This document shows, piece after piece, positions 16,914-25,749 of a DNA stretch of 64,000 bases. The notes under the pieces were generated by a model that worked only from the letters and a program-made list of their open reading frames with translations, did no database searches and was not told where the DNA came from. The position numbers were made by a program, and so were the translations under genes. The stretch spans positions 1 to 64,000 of the forward strand of contig NZ_JABKAU010000004.1 in NCBI RefSeq assembly GCF_013377885.1, given 5' to 3'. The stretch comes from Hymenobacter lapidiphilus (lineage in GTDB: Bacteria; Bacteroidota; Bacteroidia; Cytophagales; Hymenobacteraceae). How positions within the stretch are numbered: the first letter of the stretch is position 1; the number at the start of each line of letters is the position of its first letter.

Positions 16914-17678
16914 ATGGAAACCCGCCGACCGATTAGCTGCCTAGTGGTGGATGATGAGCCGCTGGCCCGGAAGGTGCTGGTCGATTTTTGCGGGCAGGTG
17001 CCATTTCTGGAATTGCGGGGGCAGTTTGGCGATGCGCTGGCGGCGGCGGCCTTCCTGCAGGATAACCTGGTGGATGTCGTGTTTCTTGATATTCAGATGC
17101 CGCGCCTGACGGGTTTACAGCTAGCCCAGCTGCTGCCCCAGCCCGGCCCGCGCATCATCTTCACCACTGCCCACCCCGATTACGCCGTGCAGAGCTACGA
17201 GCTGCCGGCGCTGGATTACCTGCTTAAACCCATTTCCTTCGAGCGGTTTGTGCAGGCCGCCCACCGTGCCCGCGCCGCGCTATTACCGCCGCTGGCCCCG
17301 GCCACCGCCACCGCCGCCGAAGCCGCTACTCCCGTCGCCGATCCGGCCGCAGCCGACGAAGCGCTGTTTGTGCGCCACGACAACCGCCTGCGCCGGGTTT
17401 TGGTGGATGATATTTACTACGCGGAGGGCCAGAAAGAGTACCTGATGTACTACACGGCCACCGGCAAGCTGCTCGTTCTGCAGTCGTTCCGGAAGCTGGA
17501 GGAGCAGCTACCGGCGGGCCGTTTCGTACGCATTCACAAGTCTTACCTCATCAACCTGCGCCACCTTGAGTTCGTGGAGCGCCACCGCGTGCAGGTTCGC
17601 GGCACCTCCCTCCCCATCGGCGAAACTTACCGCGAAGGGCTGCTCGATGTGCTCCGCTACCACGGGAAGTTTGGATGA
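16914..17678 (+). CDS. LytTR-family response regulator (copy 1)
   Basis: This 254-residue response regulator has a receiver domain with the acidic pocket VVDDEP (residues 11-16) and phosphorylation site Asp59 (VVFLDIQMP). A linker rich in Ala, Thr and Pro follows (about 120-150), then a LytTR DNA-binding domain (about 150-254) that includes YYAEGQKEYLMYYT and RFVRIHKSYLINL. LytTR regulators bind direct repeats upstream of target genes. Its partner is the LytS-like kinase just upstream. It is very similar to the regulator at 24230, suggesting that the two pairs arose by duplication. Confidence 0.92.
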   Translation: METRRPISCLVVDDEPLARKVLVDFCGQVPFLELRGQFGDALAAAAFLQDNLVDVVFLDIQMPRLTGLQLAQLLPQPGPRIIFTTAHPDYAVQSYELPALDYLLKPISFERFVQAAHRARAALLPPLAPATATAAEAATPVADPAAADEALFVRHDNRLRRVLVDDIYYAEGQKEYLMYYTATGKLLVLQSFRKLEEQLPAGRFVRIHKSYLINLRHLEFVERHRVQVRGTSLPIGETYREGLLDVLRYHGKFG

Positions 17679-17712
17679 TGCGAAATTGGTGAGGAGTGAT
17701 GAGGTAACAAGA

Positions 17713-17993
17713 GCGGTCATGCAGAGCGGAGTCGAAGAACCTCTACCGCTTCGTCGCCCAACTAACCTAACCTGGGTTGCGAAGAACGACGTAGGGGCGG
17801 GGCTTGCCCCCGCCCGCCGTCAGAACGAGGCATGGTGGGCCTTTATCCGCCGTGCAACGGTACTGTGCAACGGCGGGCGGGAACAAGCCCCGCCCCTACA
17901 TCGTGCCGATACACTCACTCCGCAACTTGGGTTAACCGACTGTCAGGTTTACCACTGCGGTAGAGATGCTTCGACTGCGCTCAGCATGACCGT
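17713..17993. repeat. Palindromic repeat family A, copy A1 (split by B1)
   Basis: The left arm at 17713-17749 (GCGGTCATGCAGAGCGG... ending CTCTACCGC) and the right arm at 17957-17993 (GCGGTAGAGATGCTTCG... ending CATGACCG) are the two halves of family A. A family B element sits in the loop. The two together fill the 361-base space between the convergent response regulator and receptor genes. No gene is seen there. Confidence 0.85.
17766..17929. repeat. Palindromic repeat family B, copy B1
   Basis: The inner arms, 30 bases each at 17791-17820 and 17870-17899, pair with one mismatch (GTAGGGGCGGGGCTTG type). Outer ends near 17769-17780 and 17921-17935 form a loose inverted repeat of AACCTGGGTTGCG type. 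The same unit of about 165 bases recurs in inverted orientation at 48025-48195, which shows that it is a dispersed element. Confidence 0.85.
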
Positions 17994-18039
17994 TCTTCTT
18001 TCTTCATTCCTCCCATATCCACTCACATAATCTCCCTCC

Positions 18040-20595
18040 CTACTGCTGTCCGCCTTGCTGGCCGTCGCCACCGCTTTTAGTGTCGTCGTTCTGGATGCTG
18101 CGGCGGCGCTTGGGGGGCTGGTTGGTTACTTTGCCGAAGCGGTAGTTGAAGGCCAGCCGCACGCCGCGCAGGTAGAGGTAGTTGTTGCTTTCCTGGCGGA
18201 ACTGGTCAGTTTCGAGGGTGCTGCGCAGGTTACGGGTGGCCGAGAAGAAGTTGTCGGCGTTCAGCGTGAGGTCGGCTTTGTCCTTGAGCAGGTTTTTGCG
18301 CAGGCCCATCGAGTAGTAGGTCCAGGCGGCCTGCTTGCCCTGCAGCTGCACCCGCGGCGAGTTGAGGCCCCCAAAGAACTGCAGGCTCAGGCCCTTCTCG
18401 AATTTGTAGCTCGAATTCAGGTTGAGATTATACTGTACGCCGCTGTTGTTGAAACCCAGGCCGGGGCTCTTGAGCGACACGTAGTACACGTTCAGGTTGC
18501 CACTCACGCTCCAGTCTTTCAGGGGCTTAACAGAGCCGAACACGCTGCCGCCGTAGGTGGCGTTGCGGCCGATATTGGCAAACGTCTGGTTGTTGACTCC
18601 CTGCTTATCCACGAAGCGGAAGCTTTCGATGGCGTTGCCCGTGCGACGTACGTAGGCGCTCAGGTTCAGCACCGAGCCTTTCACAAACGTGGTATAGTTA
18701 AGTTCGTAGCTATCCGTCAGCTCGGGTTCAAGCTTGGGTTCGCCGTAGCTTATATTAAGCGTATCAGAAGCGTTAACGAAGGGGTTGAGGTAGAAAATCT
18801 GGGGGCGCTGAATACGGCGCGAGTAGGCCAGCCGCACCGATTCGCCGGGCTTTTTCTCGTTTTTGGGCTGGAAGTTGAGGCTCAGGTTGGGCAGCAGGTT
18901 GGTGTAGTTCTGGCGCACGCCCGGCAGGTCGCCGGGTTGCCCCTGCCGCTCCTCGAAGCTCCCCCGTACGCGGGTGTTTTCTACGCGGGTGCCCAGCTTG
19001 AAGCTCAGCTTGCTGGAAGCCGAGAAGCCGTAGCTGGCGTAGCCGGCCAGCACATCCTGGTCGTAGTCGAACTGGTTGGAACGGGCCGGGTTGAACACCG
19101 GGTCGATAACCGTGAGGCTGGGGCTGTTGAGCACATCGTACACGCTGCTCACGCGGCGCAGAATGGCCTTGGCTCCGGTTTCGAGCGTAGTGGTGGCCGA
19201 AAACGGCTGAACGTAATCGGTTTGCAGGGTGGTTTCGAGGTTGCGCGAGAGGTTGTTGCCGGCCTCGCGGTAGTTCTTGGCCTCGTTGGCCGTGGTGTTG
19301 CCCCTAAACTGGTCGAGGTTGTAATCCTGCTGATTGCGGTTGCGGGTATGCTGGCCCAGCACGCTCCACTCGCGGCCTTTCTGGCCATCAAATGTGCGGG
19401 TGTAGCCGCCATTCACGTCGTAGCTCTGGGTGCGAAACTTGCGGTCGGTGTCGCGGGTAAACTCGTTGGGAAACGGCAGCAGGGCGTTGTTGTACTGCTC
19501 GTAGTTGCCCCCATTGCGGAACAGGCTGCCCTGCACATTCAGCAGCAGGTTATGAAAAGGGGCCGGGTCGTAATCGAGCCCCAGCCGGCCGAAACCGCCG
19601 CCGCCCACCGTGTTGCCGTCGCCCTGCTGGCTCACGGCCTGCCGTTCCTGGCCCCCGTTCTTCAGGGTGCGGGTCAGGTCGTTGCGGTTGGGGCTGTAGA
19701 AGGCAAAGCCGCTCATGGAGCTGTTGATGCCAATTTTGCCCTTGCGGTAGTTGAGCGAGCCGTTGGCATTGGAGCTGCGGTTGCCGCCGGCTAGTCCTAC
19801 CGAGCCGTTGAGGCCCTGCAGGTTGTTCTTCTTGAGGATGATGTTGATGATGCCGCCCGTGCCTTCGGCGTCGTACTTGGCCGAGGGCGTCGTAATCACC
19901 TCCACGCTCTTGATCTGGTCGGCCGGAATCTGCTTGAGCGCGTCGGCCACGCTAGTGGCCACCACCGAGGAGGGCTTATTGTCGATGAGCACCCGGATGT
20001 TGCTGGAGCCACGCAGCTGCAGGCCGCCGTCGGGGTCCATGCTCAGCAGCGGCACCTTGCGCAGCACATCGGCCGCCGTGCCGCCGCTGTTGGTGATGTC
20101 CTTCTCGGCGTTATACACAATGCGGTCGGGCTTGGTCTCGATGATGTCCCGTTCGCCGGTAACGGTTACTTCGCCCAGCTTCTGAGCCGTCGATTCCAGC
20201 CGCACTGTGGGCACGGTCGTTAGGCCTCCGCCCACAGTTACCGGCACCGTTTGGGGCGCGTAGCCGATAAAGCTGATCTGCAGCCGGAATTGACCGTCTG
20301 CCAGCCCCTTGAGCGAAAACCTGCCTTTTTCGTCGCACACCGCGCCATCGATGGGCGTGGTGCCGCTGGCCGGCAGCAGGGCCACCGTAGCAAACTCGAC
20401 GGGCTTTTTGGTGGTGGCGTCGAGCACGGTGCCTTCGAGGCGGCCGGCACCCTTGGCGGCGGGCAGCACCGGCCGGGCCGGCGCGGCGGCTGGGGTTCCA
20501 GCGGGCCGCTGGCCGGCAGGTGGGCCGGTTTGGGCAAGGGCCGGGATGGCCAGCAGCGTAACCGTAAGCAGGGCCAGAGGAGTAGCGTAGTTCAT
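18040..20595 (-). CDS. TonB-dependent-receptor-like outer-membrane beta-barrel protein
   Basis: This 851-residue protein has a cleavable signal peptide (MNYATPLALLTVTLLAIPALAQ), a Pro/Ala-rich linker, a carboxypeptidase-like regulatory domain at about 60-135 (GTVLDATTKKPVEFATVALLPASG), a plug-type region (IRVLIDNKPSS, SVEVITTPSAKYDAEGTGGIINI) and a long C-terminal barrel of the OMP_b-brl_3 type. Such proteins are outer-membrane receptors or transporters, often without a TonB box. It is the last gene of a minus-strand series with an ABC permease and ATPase. The ATG at 20595 is chosen for its signal peptide; upstream in-frame sequence is Cys/Trp-rich and unlikely to be coding. The substrate is unknown. 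Confidence 0.88.
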   Translation of the reverse strand: MNYATPLALLTVTLLAIPALAQTGPPAGQRPAGTPAAAPARPVLPAAKGAGRLEGTVLDATTKKPVEFATVALLPASGTTPIDGAVCDEKGRFSLKGLADGQFRLQISFIGYAPQTVPVTVGGGLTTVPTVRLESTAQKLGEVTVTGERDIIETKPDRIVYNAEKDITNSGGTAADVLRKVPLLSMDPDGGLQLRGSSNIRVLIDNKPSSVVATSVADALKQIPADQIKSVEVITTPSAKYDAEGTGGIINIILKKNNLQGLNGSVGLAGGNRSSNANGSLNYRKGKIGINSSMSGFAFYSPNRNDLTRTLKNGGQERQAVSQQGDGNTVGGGGFGRLGLDYDPAPFHNLLLNVQGSLFRNGGNYEQYNNALLPFPNEFTRDTDRKFRTQSYDVNGGYTRTFDGQKGREWSVLGQHTRNRNQQDYNLDQFRGNTTANEAKNYREAGNNLSRNLETTLQTDYVQPFSATTTLETGAKAILRRVSSVYDVLNSPSLTVIDPVFNPARSNQFDYDQDVLAGYASYGFSASSKLSFKLGTRVENTRVRGSFEERQGQPGDLPGVRQNYTNLLPNLSLNFQPKNEKKPGESVRLAYSRRIQRPQIFYLNPFVNASDTLNISYGEPKLEPELTDSYELNYTTFVKGSVLNLSAYVRRTGNAIESFRFVDKQGVNNQTFANIGRNATYGGSVFGSVKPLKDWSVSGNLNVYYVSLKSPGLGFNNSGVQYNLNLNSSYKFEKGLSLQFFGGLNSPRVQLQGKQAAWTYYSMGLRKNLLKDKADLTLNADNFFSATRNLRSTLETDQFRQESNNYLYLRGVRLAFNYRFGKVTNQPPKRRRSIQNDDTKSGGDGQQGGQQ

Positions 20596-20686
20596 GAGTA
20601 CAGGCGATGAGGCACTAATAGAGAAAAACAGCGGGCAAAGGGTGCCCTGATAGCCGCGGAGAAAACAGAGAAGCCACCGGTTGCGG

Positions 20687-21499
20687 TTAATCGGTAACCG
20701 GGCGACGTAGCAGCAGCAGGTAGCCCACCAACACCGCCAGCGCAAACCAGCCCAGCGAGTACCACTCGGCTGGCGAAAGCGCGGCGGCTACGCTCAGCTG
20801 CGTGTCGCCTTCGAGCAGGCGCAGTATCCGGGTGGGAGCAGCATAAGGCACTAGGTCGATGTGCTCCCAACGCAGCAGCGTGAGGGCGGACACAATGCCG
20901 GCTATGCCCACCGCCAGCGGCCCCACAAAGCCCCGGAATGCCAGCGCCAACGCGTACTGCACGCCCAGGATGCCCAGCGTGGCCACGTAGGTATGACCCA
21001 GCATCCGCAGCACCGGCAGCAGGCCGATGGCGTTATTCTGAAAACCCAGATCGGGCCGCAGCCAGCCCAGCAGTACCCCGGCGGCCAGCAGTAGCAGCAC
21101 ATACAGTGCCTGGGCCACGGCGTTCAGGCCCAGCAGCAGCAACAGCTTACTGCCGAACACAGCCCCGCGGCTTACGGGTTGGGCCAGTAGCTGCCGCCAG
21201 CCGCCGCGGTTTTCCAGGTTTACCACCAACCCGCTCAGCAACACCACAAATAGGGGCAGCAGCAGCACCGAGGCCGTTTGCCAGCTCATGCCCACGTACA
21301 TGGGCCACGGATTAGTGCCAGGCTTCACGAAGTATTGCCCCTTGAAGTAGAAGATGAGCAGGTTGAGCAGCACCGGCAGGGCCCCGCCCCCCAGCGCCAG
21401 CCACAGCGCGGCGGTACGGCGCAGCTTCAGCGCATCGGCAACCAGGGTACGGCCGAGCTGGATAAACGGGCCGGGGGCAGTGGGTAGGGCGTATTCCAT
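20687..21499 (-). CDS. ABC-2-type transporter permease
   Basis: This 270-residue membrane protein has about six hydrophobic helices, beginning after a cytoplasmic N terminus (ALWLALGGGALPVLLNLLIFYF) and including WQTASVLLLPLFVVLLSGLVVNLENR, the typical ABC-2 pattern with a cytoplasmic ENRGGW turn. It is the membrane partner of the ATPase 96 bases upstream. The segment between them is occupied by palindrome A6. Related modules export peptides or confer resistance to them, and the flanking LytTR pairs fit such a role, but the substrate cannot be read. The start at 21499 avoids an upstream frame that runs through the palindrome. Confidence 0.88.
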   Translation of the reverse strand: MEYALPTAPGPFIQLGRTLVADALKLRRTAALWLALGGGALPVLLNLLIFYFKGQYFVKPGTNPWPMYVGMSWQTASVLLLPLFVVLLSGLVVNLENRGGWRQLLAQPVSRGAVFGSKLLLLLGLNAVAQALYVLLLLAAGVLLGWLRPDLGFQNNAIGLLPVLRMLGHTYVATLGILGVQYALALAFRGFVGPLAVGIAGIVSALTLLRWEHIDLVPYAAPTRILRLLEGDTQLSVAAALSPAEWYSLGWFALAVLVGYLLLLRRPVTD

Positions 21500-21520
21500 G
21501 AGTGAATAAGTGAGTTGGGG

Positions 21521-21604
21521 AATGAGTGAGTGAGAAAGCACTGTCATGCTTCGACTGCGGCTGCGCCTTCGCTCAGCATGACAGTGCTTTCTCACTCACT
21601 CATT
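21521..21604. repeat. Palindrome A6 inside the ABC operon
   Basis: Perfect 29-base arms (21521-21549 and 21576-21604) consist of a GTGAGTGA-type outer part and GCACTGTCATGC. The loop carries the TTCGACTGCGGCTGCG part of family A. The right arm overlaps the last codons and the stop codon of the ATPase gene. Confidence 0.85.
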
Positions 21605-22531
21605 TGCCGATTCCGTGAGGTGCAGAAAGGTATCTTCCAGGGTTGGTTGCTCCTGACGCAGCCCATAAATGGGTTGGCCGGCCGAAGCCAGCCCGGCGGC
21701 CAGCTCGGCGGCGTGTTCGCGGCTCAGCCAGGGCAGTTGCAGGGTGCCGGGGCCGGCCACCGTGGCGCCGGCCAGTAGGTGGGGCAGCAGGTGGCGGCAA
21801 GTAGTGGCATTTTCGGTTTCGAGCACCAGCTGGGCGCGGCCGGTTTGCAGGCGCTGCAAGTCGGGCAGGCTGCCCTGAAACACCAGCCGCCCCCGCTGAA
21901 TTACGCCCACGTGGGTTACCGTTTTCTCGATTTCGCTGATGAGGTGGCTGCTGACGAGGATGGTTTTGCCGTGCTCGTGGCACAGGCTCCGTAGCAGCGC
22001 GCGCATCTCGATGATGCCGGTGGGGTCGAGGCCATTGGTGGGCTCATCGAGCAGCAGTAGGTCGGGGTTGGGCAGCAGAGCAAGGGCCAGCCCAAGGCGC
22101 TGGCGCATGCCGAGCGAGTATTCGCGGGCAGGCCGGTGGGCATCAGCCGCCAGGCCTACCAGGGCCAGCACTTCGGCCGTGCGGTGGGCCGGCACGCCCC
22201 GCAGGCGGCGGGTGGCCTCCACGTTTTCGCGACCCGTGAGGTGGTCGTAGAGCGAGGGGCTTTCGATGAGCGCGCCCACCCGGCCCAGCAGCGCCACCCG
22301 GTGGCGGGCCAGTTCATATCCGAACAGCTGTACCGTACCGCTGCTGGGCCACAGCAGCCCCAACAGCAGGCGCATGGTGGTGCTTTTGCCGGCCCCGTTC
22401 GGCCCCAGAAATCCGTAGATGCTGCCAGCCTCTACCCGCAGATTCAGCGCGTGCAGAATGGGCCGGGCTCCGAAGCGGAAACTTAGGTCGTGACTTTCGA
22501 GCAGCGGGGCGGCGGTAGAAGCAGAGTGCAT
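21596..22531 (-). CDS. ABC transporter ATP-binding protein
   Basis: This 311-residue ATPase has Walker A GPNGAGKST (residues 43-51), signature YSLGMRQRL (near 138), Walker B LLLLDEPTNGLDP (near 158) and the switch His region ILVSSHL. The C-terminal 90 residues are an accessory region seen in ABC-2 exporters of the bacitracin/lantibiotic-resistance type. It forms a transporter with the downstream permease. The ATG at 22531 is chosen because the domain begins just after it. The stop codon TGA lies inside palindrome A6. It is divergent from the second LytS-like kinase; the 250 bases between are the likely shared control region. Confidence 0.93.
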   Translation of the reverse strand: MHSASTAAPLLESHDLSFRFGARPILHALNLRVEAGSIYGFLGPNGAGKSTTMRLLLGLLWPSSGTVQLFGYELARHRVALLGRVGALIESPSLYDHLTGRENVEATRRLRGVPAHRTAEVLALVGLAADAHRPAREYSLGMRQRLGLALALLPNPDLLLLDEPTNGLDPTGIIEMRALLRSLCHEHGKTILVSSHLISEIEKTVTHVGVIQRGRLVFQGSLPDLQRLQTGRAQLVLETENATTCRHLLPHLLAGATVAGPGTLQLPWLSREHAAELAAGLASAGQPIYGLRQEQPTLEDTFLHLTESANE

Positions 22532-22782
22532 GACGGAGAAATGAAGGGAGCGAAACCGAAAGAACTGCTGCAAACCTAGCAGCAGCACTATATCTTTCCC
22601 CCACAATTCAACCAACGTTCCGTTTAGACCCTGCAACCCTTTTTTCTTCTCCTTAACCCCAAAAAAATGCCACGTATTCCGGCTAGTAGGGTTGGTGCGC
22701 CGGCCCGGGGCGTTGAGGGAGTCGTTGGCGGGGTTGATTGAAGAAGGCCGGCCGGCAACCCACTACTGCACTATTTTCGAGG

Positions 22783-24060
22783 ATGGAAGTTCTGCCACCA
22801 CCTGCTCCTGCCACTCCTTCACCGCTCCGGCCGCCGCTGTGGCGAAGTTTGCGGGCGCGGTTGCGCGAGTGGCTGCGGCCCACCGAGTGGTCGGCCCACG
22901 ACCCGGAGGCCACCCTAGTACCGCGCTGGGTGCATATCTTGCTATGGCTGTGGCTACTGACAATTGACGGACTAAAGCTCAGCAGCATTCTCTCGAAGCT
23001 GCCCCAGTTTCCGCCCACGGCCCCCGAGTGGTGGGGCCTGCTGCCGCAGCTGGGCCGCTACCTGCTCGAAGACTTGGGCGATGCCACGCTGTTCTACCTG
23101 ACCTGGCGCTGGCTGATACCCTCTACGCTGGGCCGGGGCCGGGTGCTGCAGTACATCCCGAAGGCGGCGCTGCTGCTGCTGCCCTATCTGGCCCTCATTG
23201 GCTGGCTTATCCCGCAGTTTGCACCCTCCGGGGTACACGTGTCCACCCAAAAAGCACCGCCCTCTTCCAGCTCGCAAGGCAAACCGGGCACGGTAAGAAT
23301 CGACGCGGCCAAGCCCCCCAAAAGCCCTTTCCCGGACGCCGCCATGCGGCTGCTGGCGGCCTCCATTATTGGCTCGTTCATTATCGGTAGTGCCTCCGCC
23401 ATGCGCATCACCGACGACTATCTGCGCGGGCAGCGCAACCGTCGCGAGCTGGAGCGCCAGCAGCTACTCACGGAGTTGGCCATGCTCAAAACCCAGATCA
23501 ACCCGCACTTCCTGTTCAACACGCTCAACAACATCTACTCGCTCACGAGCCGCAAGTCGGACAAGGCGCCCGAGGCGGTGCTGCGGCTGGCCGAAATTAT
23601 GCGCTACCTGCTCTACGAAAGCAGCACCGATACCGTGCCGCTGAGCCGCGAGCTGGCCCACCTGCGCAGCTTTCTGGATTTGCAGCGGCTGCGGCTACCG
23701 GCCTCGGCCCAGGAGGCGGTAGTGCTGGAAGTAGCAGGCACCAACCCCGACTGCGTACACCCCATTGCCCCGCTCCTGCTACTGCCACTGGTCGAAAACG
23801 CCTTTAAGCACGGCGACCTGACGGCCCGCCCCGTGGCCGTGCACATTGCCCTGCACCTGGCCCCCGATGGCCTCCTGCGCTTCTCGGTACTCAACTATGT
23901 GGCCCCCGCCGATGCCGAGCGCCCCCTACCCCGGCAGCCCGGCGGTGTGGGTCTGGCCAACCTGCAGCGCCGCCTGGAATTGCTCTATCCTCACCGCCAC
24001 ACCCTCGATGTGCAGACCACTCCGGAGCAGCACCGCGTTACCTTGGTGCTACTGCCGTAG
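22783..24060 (+). CDS. LytS/YehU-type sensor histidine kinase (copy 2)
   Basis: This 425-residue protein is a paralogue of the kinase at 15661. A Pro-rich N terminus precedes about four membrane segments (WVHILLWLWLLTIDGL and others). The kinase region has INPHFLFNTLNN (phosphoacceptor His242), LVENAFKHGD and GGVGLANLQRRLELLYPH. A Ser/Pro/Lys-rich loop of about 35 residues near 165-195, before the last membrane helix, is absent from copy 1 and may face the periplasm. The ATG at 22783 is used; a TTG at 22738 would add 15 residues. Its partner regulator follows 169 bases later, separated by palindrome A2. Confidence 0.88.
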   Translation: MEVLPPPAPATPSPLRPPLWRSLRARLREWLRPTEWSAHDPEATLVPRWVHILLWLWLLTIDGLKLSSILSKLPQFPPTAPEWWGLLPQLGRYLLEDLGDATLFYLTWRWLIPSTLGRGRVLQYIPKAALLLLPYLALIGWLIPQFAPSGVHVSTQKAPPSSSSQGKPGTVRIDAAKPPKSPFPDAAMRLLAASIIGSFIIGSASAMRITDDYLRGQRNRRELERQQLLTELAMLKTQINPHFLFNTLNNIYSLTSRKSDKAPEAVLRLAEIMRYLLYESSTDTVPLSRELAHLRSFLDLQRLRLPASAQEAVVLEVAGTNPDCVHPIAPLLLLPLVENAFKHGDLTARPVAVHIALHLAPDGLLRFSVLNYVAPADAERPLPRQPGGVGLANLQRRLELLYPHRHTLDVQTTPEQHRVTLVLLP

Positions 24061-24092
24061 AGACGACGCCCTGACTGGCGGCAGTAGAGAAT

Positions 24093-24193
24093 GGGTCATG
24101 CTGAGCTTGCCGAAGCATCTCTACCGCACTGACAATCCTGACGTTTAGGTTTACTATTGCGGTAGAGATGCTTCGGCAAGCTCAGCATGACCC
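24093..24193. repeat. Palindromic repeat family A, copy A2
   Basis: Perfect 36-base arms (24093-24128 and 24158-24193) with a 29-base loop lie between the kinase and regulator genes of the second LytS/LytTR pair. The equivalent space in the first pair is only 62 bases and has no such element. The left arm reads GGGTCATGCTGAGC...GAAGCATCTCTACCGCA. Confidence 0.9.
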
Positions 24194-24229
24194 GTTCTTT
24201 TGCTTACCAAGTCATTCCCTAACTGACCT

Positions 24230-24973
24230 ATGACCTGCGTAATTCTTGATGATGAGCCATTGGCCCTCGATCTGCTGGCCGATTACTGCGCCCAGGTGCC
24301 GGGGCTGGAGCTGGTGGGGCAGTTTGATGACGCGCTGGCGGCCCTGGCTTTCCTGCAGGACAACCCCGTGGATGTGGTGTTTCTTGACATTCATATGCCC
24401 CGGCTGACGGGCGTACAGCTGGCCCAGCTGCTGCCCCAGCCCGGCCCGCGCATCGTGTTTACCACTGCCTACGACCAGTACGCAGTGCGCAGCTACGAGC
24501 TCAGCGCGGCCGATTACCTGCTCAAGCCCATTGCCTTCGAACGGTTCGTGCAGGCGGTGCAGCGGGTACGCCAGCAGCTGACGTCAACCGCGCCCGCCGC
24601 CCCGCCGCCCGCCCCAGCCGTACCCGAATCGGCCCCTGCCGCCGCTGCCCCCGACGACGCTATGTTCGTCAAGAACGAGCATCGGCTACAGCGCGTGGCC
24701 TTCGACGATTTGCTCTACATCGAGGGCATGAAGGAGTACCTGATGCTCTATACCACTACGGGCAAGGTGCTCACGCTGCAGTCGTTTCGGCGGCTGGAGG
24801 AAGTGCTGCCCCCCGAGCGGTTTGCCCGCATCCACAAGTCGTTTCTGGTGGCCCTGAGCCGCATCGAGCACGTGGAGCGCGGCAAAGTGCAGGTGGCAGG
24901 CCGCCTGCTGCCCATCGGCGACACCTACCGCGAATCCTTCAACGCCCTGATTAAGGCCTATAATCAGCTTTGA
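24230..24973 (+). CDS. LytTR-family response regulator (copy 2)
   Basis: This 247-residue regulator has an acidic pocket ILDDEP (residues 5-10), phosphorylation site Asp53 (VVFLDIHMP), a Pro/Ala-rich linker (about 115-145) and a C-terminal LytTR domain with YIEGMKEYLMLYT and RFARIHKSFLVAL. Long stretches match copy 1 nearly word for word, for example QLLPQPGPRI.FTTA, so the pairs are paralogues. The most likely local targets are the ABC/receptor operon between the pairs, but no LytTR binding repeat was identified with confidence. Confidence 0.92.
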   Translation: MTCVILDDEPLALDLLADYCAQVPGLELVGQFDDALAALAFLQDNPVDVVFLDIHMPRLTGVQLAQLLPQPGPRIVFTTAYDQYAVRSYELSAADYLLKPIAFERFVQAVQRVRQQLTSTAPAAPPPAPAVPESAPAAAAPDDAMFVKNEHRLQRVAFDDLLYIEGMKEYLMLYTTTGKVLTLQSFRRLEEVLPPERFARIHKSFLVALSRIEHVERGKVQVAGRLLPIGDTYRESFNALIKAYNQL

Positions 24974-24975
24974 TT

Positions 24976-25147
24976 TAGTGCTTGGTTGATAGTGCCTAGT
25001 GCTTAGGCAGACAGCCGTGTTCTGACGAAAGAAGGGCCCTGTCATGCCAGGACGAGTCGTTGTTACGATTTTCGTTCTGGCGCGACAAGGCCCTTCGTCA
25101 GGTCAAGGGCGTATACCTAAGCACTACGCACTACCAACTACGCACTA
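24976..25147. repeat. Nested inverted repeat between regulator and wrbA
   Basis: Outer 32-base arms (24976-25007 and 25116-25147) match at 28 positions and are built of TAGTGCTTGG-like short units. An inner pair of arms (TGACGAA...GGGCC type, about 25022-25050 and 25075-25100) lies inside. The right outer arm overlaps the last codon and stop of wrbA at 25138-25140. The convergent position suggests that it may act as a bidirectional transcription barrier. Confidence 0.75.
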
Positions 25148-25749
25148 AGCTTCTTGGCTATTTCGGAGGAGTGACGGCCCTGGAAACGAGCCCCTTCCAA
25201 CTCGTTGGCGCTGGGTTGCCGCTCGCCTTGGCCGCCGGCCACGGTGCTGGCTCCGTAGGGCGTGCCGCCCGTTACTTCGTGGAGGCCCATCTGGCCCTGC
25301 CAGGCGTAGGGCAGGCCTACTACCACCATGCCAAGGTGTAGCAATTCGGTATGCAACGCACGCAGCGTAGTTTCCTGGCCGCCGTGCTGCGTGGCGGTGC
25401 TCACGAAGCCCCCTCCTACTTTACCCACCAGCTTGCCAGCAGCCCACAGTGCCCCGGTGCCGTCCAGGAAGGCCTGTATCTGCCCGCAGACGTTGCCGTA
25501 ACGGGTAGGCGTACCGATAATGATGGCATCGTACTCTTCCAGCTCCGAAGGCTTGGCTACCGGAATATGGTCGAACGCCTTCTGCGCCTCAGTAGCCCCT
25601 GTTTTGTCAAGTACTTCGCGCGGCAGCGTTTCGGGCACCCGCTTTATTACTACGTCGTTGCCCTCAACCTCACGGGCACCTTCGGCCATAGCCTCGGCCA
25701 GCTTGTACACATGGCCATAAGTCGAATAAAACAGAATCAGTGTTTTCAT
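25138..25749 (-). CDS. wrbA: NAD(P)H:quinone oxidoreductase, WrbA type
   Basis: This 203-residue flavodoxin-like protein matches WrbA, an FMN enzyme that reduces quinones by two electrons to limit redox cycling. Seen features are the FMN phosphate loop ILFYSTYGHVYKLAEAMAEG, the segment IIIGTPTRYGNVCGQIQAFLD, and GGGFVSTATQHGGQETTL. The C terminus is a little shorter in the tail than E. coli-type alignments suggest, but the fold is complete. The ATG at 25749 gives the usual MKTLILFYS start. The stop codon lies within the adjacent inverted repeat. Confidence 0.94.
   Translation of the reverse strand: MKTLILFYSTYGHVYKLAEAMAEGAREVEGNDVVIKRVPETLPREVLDKTGATEAQKAFDHIPVAKPSELEEYDAIIIGTPTRYGNVCGQIQAFLDGTGALWAAGKLVGKVGGGFVSTATQHGGQETTLRALHTELLHLGMVVVGLPYAWQGQMGLHEVTGGTPYGASTVAGGQGERQPSANELEGARFQGRHSSEIAKKLSA

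Noticed and set aside
18055..19794. A 579-codon open frame on the plus strand
   Set aside because: It is antisense to the outer-membrane receptor gene. High GC makes long antisense frames common; the translation has no recognisable domain, while the minus strand has a signal peptide, plug and barrel.
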